The notes beneath the pieces are model-generated. The model did not search any database and had not been told where the DNA came from. It worked only from the letters and a program-made list of their open reading frames with translations. This document shows, piece after piece, positions 14,405 to 15,192 of a stretch of 15,192 nucleotides of DNA (positions are counted from its first letter, which is position 1; each line of letters begins with the position of its first letter). The translations under genes were made by a program, and so were the position numbers. Where the stretch lies: NCBI GenBank assembly GCA_964424545.1, contig CAYRJN010000089.1, positions 1 through 15,192 of the forward strand, in the 5' to 3' direction. Source of the DNA: JAUVIB01 sp964424545 (GTDB taxonomy: Bacteria; Calditrichota; Calditrichia; Calditrichales; Calditrichaceae).

Positions 14405-14836
14405 TATGCGTCATTCAAGGAACATAAATATCGGCGTGTGAAAAGTATGCGTTTGAGAATGTTTTATTTGACGCAACATGGTTATAAAAAAGCGTACGTT
14501 TTGACGGTATTCAATTCCTTAATCATATAAAAATCTTTCAAATCAACGGTACAATTTGCTATTTTACCATAACCTTCCGTCATGCCGTATAGGCTTTTCG
14601 AATTATAAAAGAATATTTTTTTTACCGCTACATGAAAATAGCATCAAAAAACATCCCGGTACATTGGTTTTTCGTCAATCTTTTTCCAAGCGCTATGTAA
14701 AAATAATACAAAATTTATAGGTGAAAAATAGTTCTTTCCAAATTCTTCCGCGTGTGTTAAAAATCTTTATTATTTTGATGTTTTTACGTAAATTACCTCT
14801 TTTAAAAACGAATAATTAAATCAAAAAAGAGGACTT
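14405..14836. other. AT-rich intergenic region, no gene seen
   Basis: This 432-base spacer has only open frames under 30 codons and without good ribosome-binding sites. A short palindrome GCATAATATGC overlaps the end of the previous gene, and TTTACGTAAA is at 14783-14792, about 45 bases before the next start. It could be an operator or chance. No terminator with a T-run was found. Confidence 0.4.
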
Positions 14837-15192
14837 ATGCACTTCTTTGAATATTTACAACAACATCAGATATTTCTTTTGTTTGTAATAATAACACTCG
14901 GATTTATTTTGGGACGAATAAGGGCCTTCGGGATTTCATTGGAAAGCTCGGGTATTTTGTTTGTTGCTATGCTGTTCGGCCATTTCGGGTTTACGCTCAA
15001 TAACGATTTTCAGACTTTCGGTCTGGTTTTATTTATTTATTCTATCGGTCTGCAGGCGGGGCCGTCGCTGTTAAATGTCTCAAAAGCGAGTAGTTTGAAA
15101 TATTATTATCTTGTGCTTGTTCTTCTCATTTCCGGGGCGGCTCTTACCGCCGGATTATCCTATTTAATGCATGTGGATATGAATCTGGCCAT
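14837..15192 (+). CDS. YidE/AspT-type transporter, N-terminal part
   Basis: Open frame from ATG at 14837 to the window edge (118 codons), preceded by AGAGGA. The peptide starts MHFFEYLQQHQIFLLFVIITL and is highly hydrophobic with about four TM segments. The stretch LGFILGRIRAFGISLESSG, then GHFGFTLNNDFQTFGLVLF, then YSIGLQAGPSLL matches the first membrane domain of the YidE/YbjL/AspT family (GLILFVYTIGIQVGP in YidE). Full-length members have two such domains around TrkA-C/RCK_C regulatory domains, about 550 residues in total. AspT exchanges aspartate and alanine, but most members have no known substrate. Truncation here is only the window end. Confidence 0.8.
   Translation, partial: MHFFEYLQQHQIFLLFVIITLGFILGRIRAFGISLESSGILFVAMLFGHFGFTLNNDFQTFGLVLFIYSIGLQAGPSLLNVSKASSLKYYYLVLVLLISGAALTAGLSYLMHVDMNLA

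Noticed and set aside
1..15192. CRISPR array, tRNA or rRNA genes
   Set aside because: No regularly spaced direct repeats, cloverleaf arms or conserved rRNA stretches were seen on either strand by eye. A tRNAscan or Rfam search would settle it.

Overview
The window looks like chromosomal DNA of a Gram-negative, AT-rich bacterium. The outer-membrane beta-barrel, the LolA-like periplasmic protein and the ATPase/permease export cluster all require an outer membrane. Start codons include ATG, GTG and TTG, each usually with a purine-rich Shine-Dalgarno. Gaps of 200-700 bases between transcription units are filled with degenerate dispersed repeats, a style seen in many free-living FCB-type or candidate-phylum genomes. 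The phylum assignment is inference; nothing here fixes it, and no rRNA or tRNA is visible.

Layout. (1) 1-1002: a tyrosine recombinase of the XerC/D-IntI type, preceded by a long bulged hairpin that resembles a folded attC site. (2) 1259-2371: an outer-membrane beta-barrel protein. (3) 2800-6753: a tight four-gene operon with a LolD/MacB-like ATPase, two FtsX-type permeases and a LolA-like outer-membrane lipoprotein-sorting protein. Two joints are 4-base ATGA overlaps; the third is filled by a repeat also found in front of the operon. With the upstream barrel this may be a cell-envelope lipid or lipoprotein export system. (4) 9200-7192, minus strand: a Tat-exported GH109-like oxidoreductase/glycosidase followed by a methyltransferase-type corrinoid protein, probably one operon. 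(5) 9417-10718: a divergently transcribed MFS transporter of the MFSD1 type. (6) 10900-11400: a decayed or very small gene region, including a frame with a TAA directly after its ATG. (7) 11410-12528: an isocitrate/isopropylmalate-family dehydrogenase. (8) 13037-14404: an MmgE/PrpD-family protein with a TTG start. (9) 14837 to the end: the N-terminus of a YidE/AspT-type transporter, cut by the window edge.

Functionally, regions 4-5 suggest uptake and processing of an amino-sugar glycoside or peptide-like nutrient. Regions 7-8 suggest tricarboxylate chemistry (isocitrate/aconitate/2-methylcitrate type). The link between these modules is inference from proximity.

The most distinctive non-coding content is repeats. 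One 80-base element lies just after the MFS gene, and its two halves recur after the dehydrogenase gene split by about 214 bases. A 36-base element occurs in opposite orientations at two sites. A roughly 68-base element occurs before two genes of the ABC operon. A GC-rich hairpin repeat lies at 2535-2580. No CRISPR array, riboswitch or complete insertion sequence was recognised.
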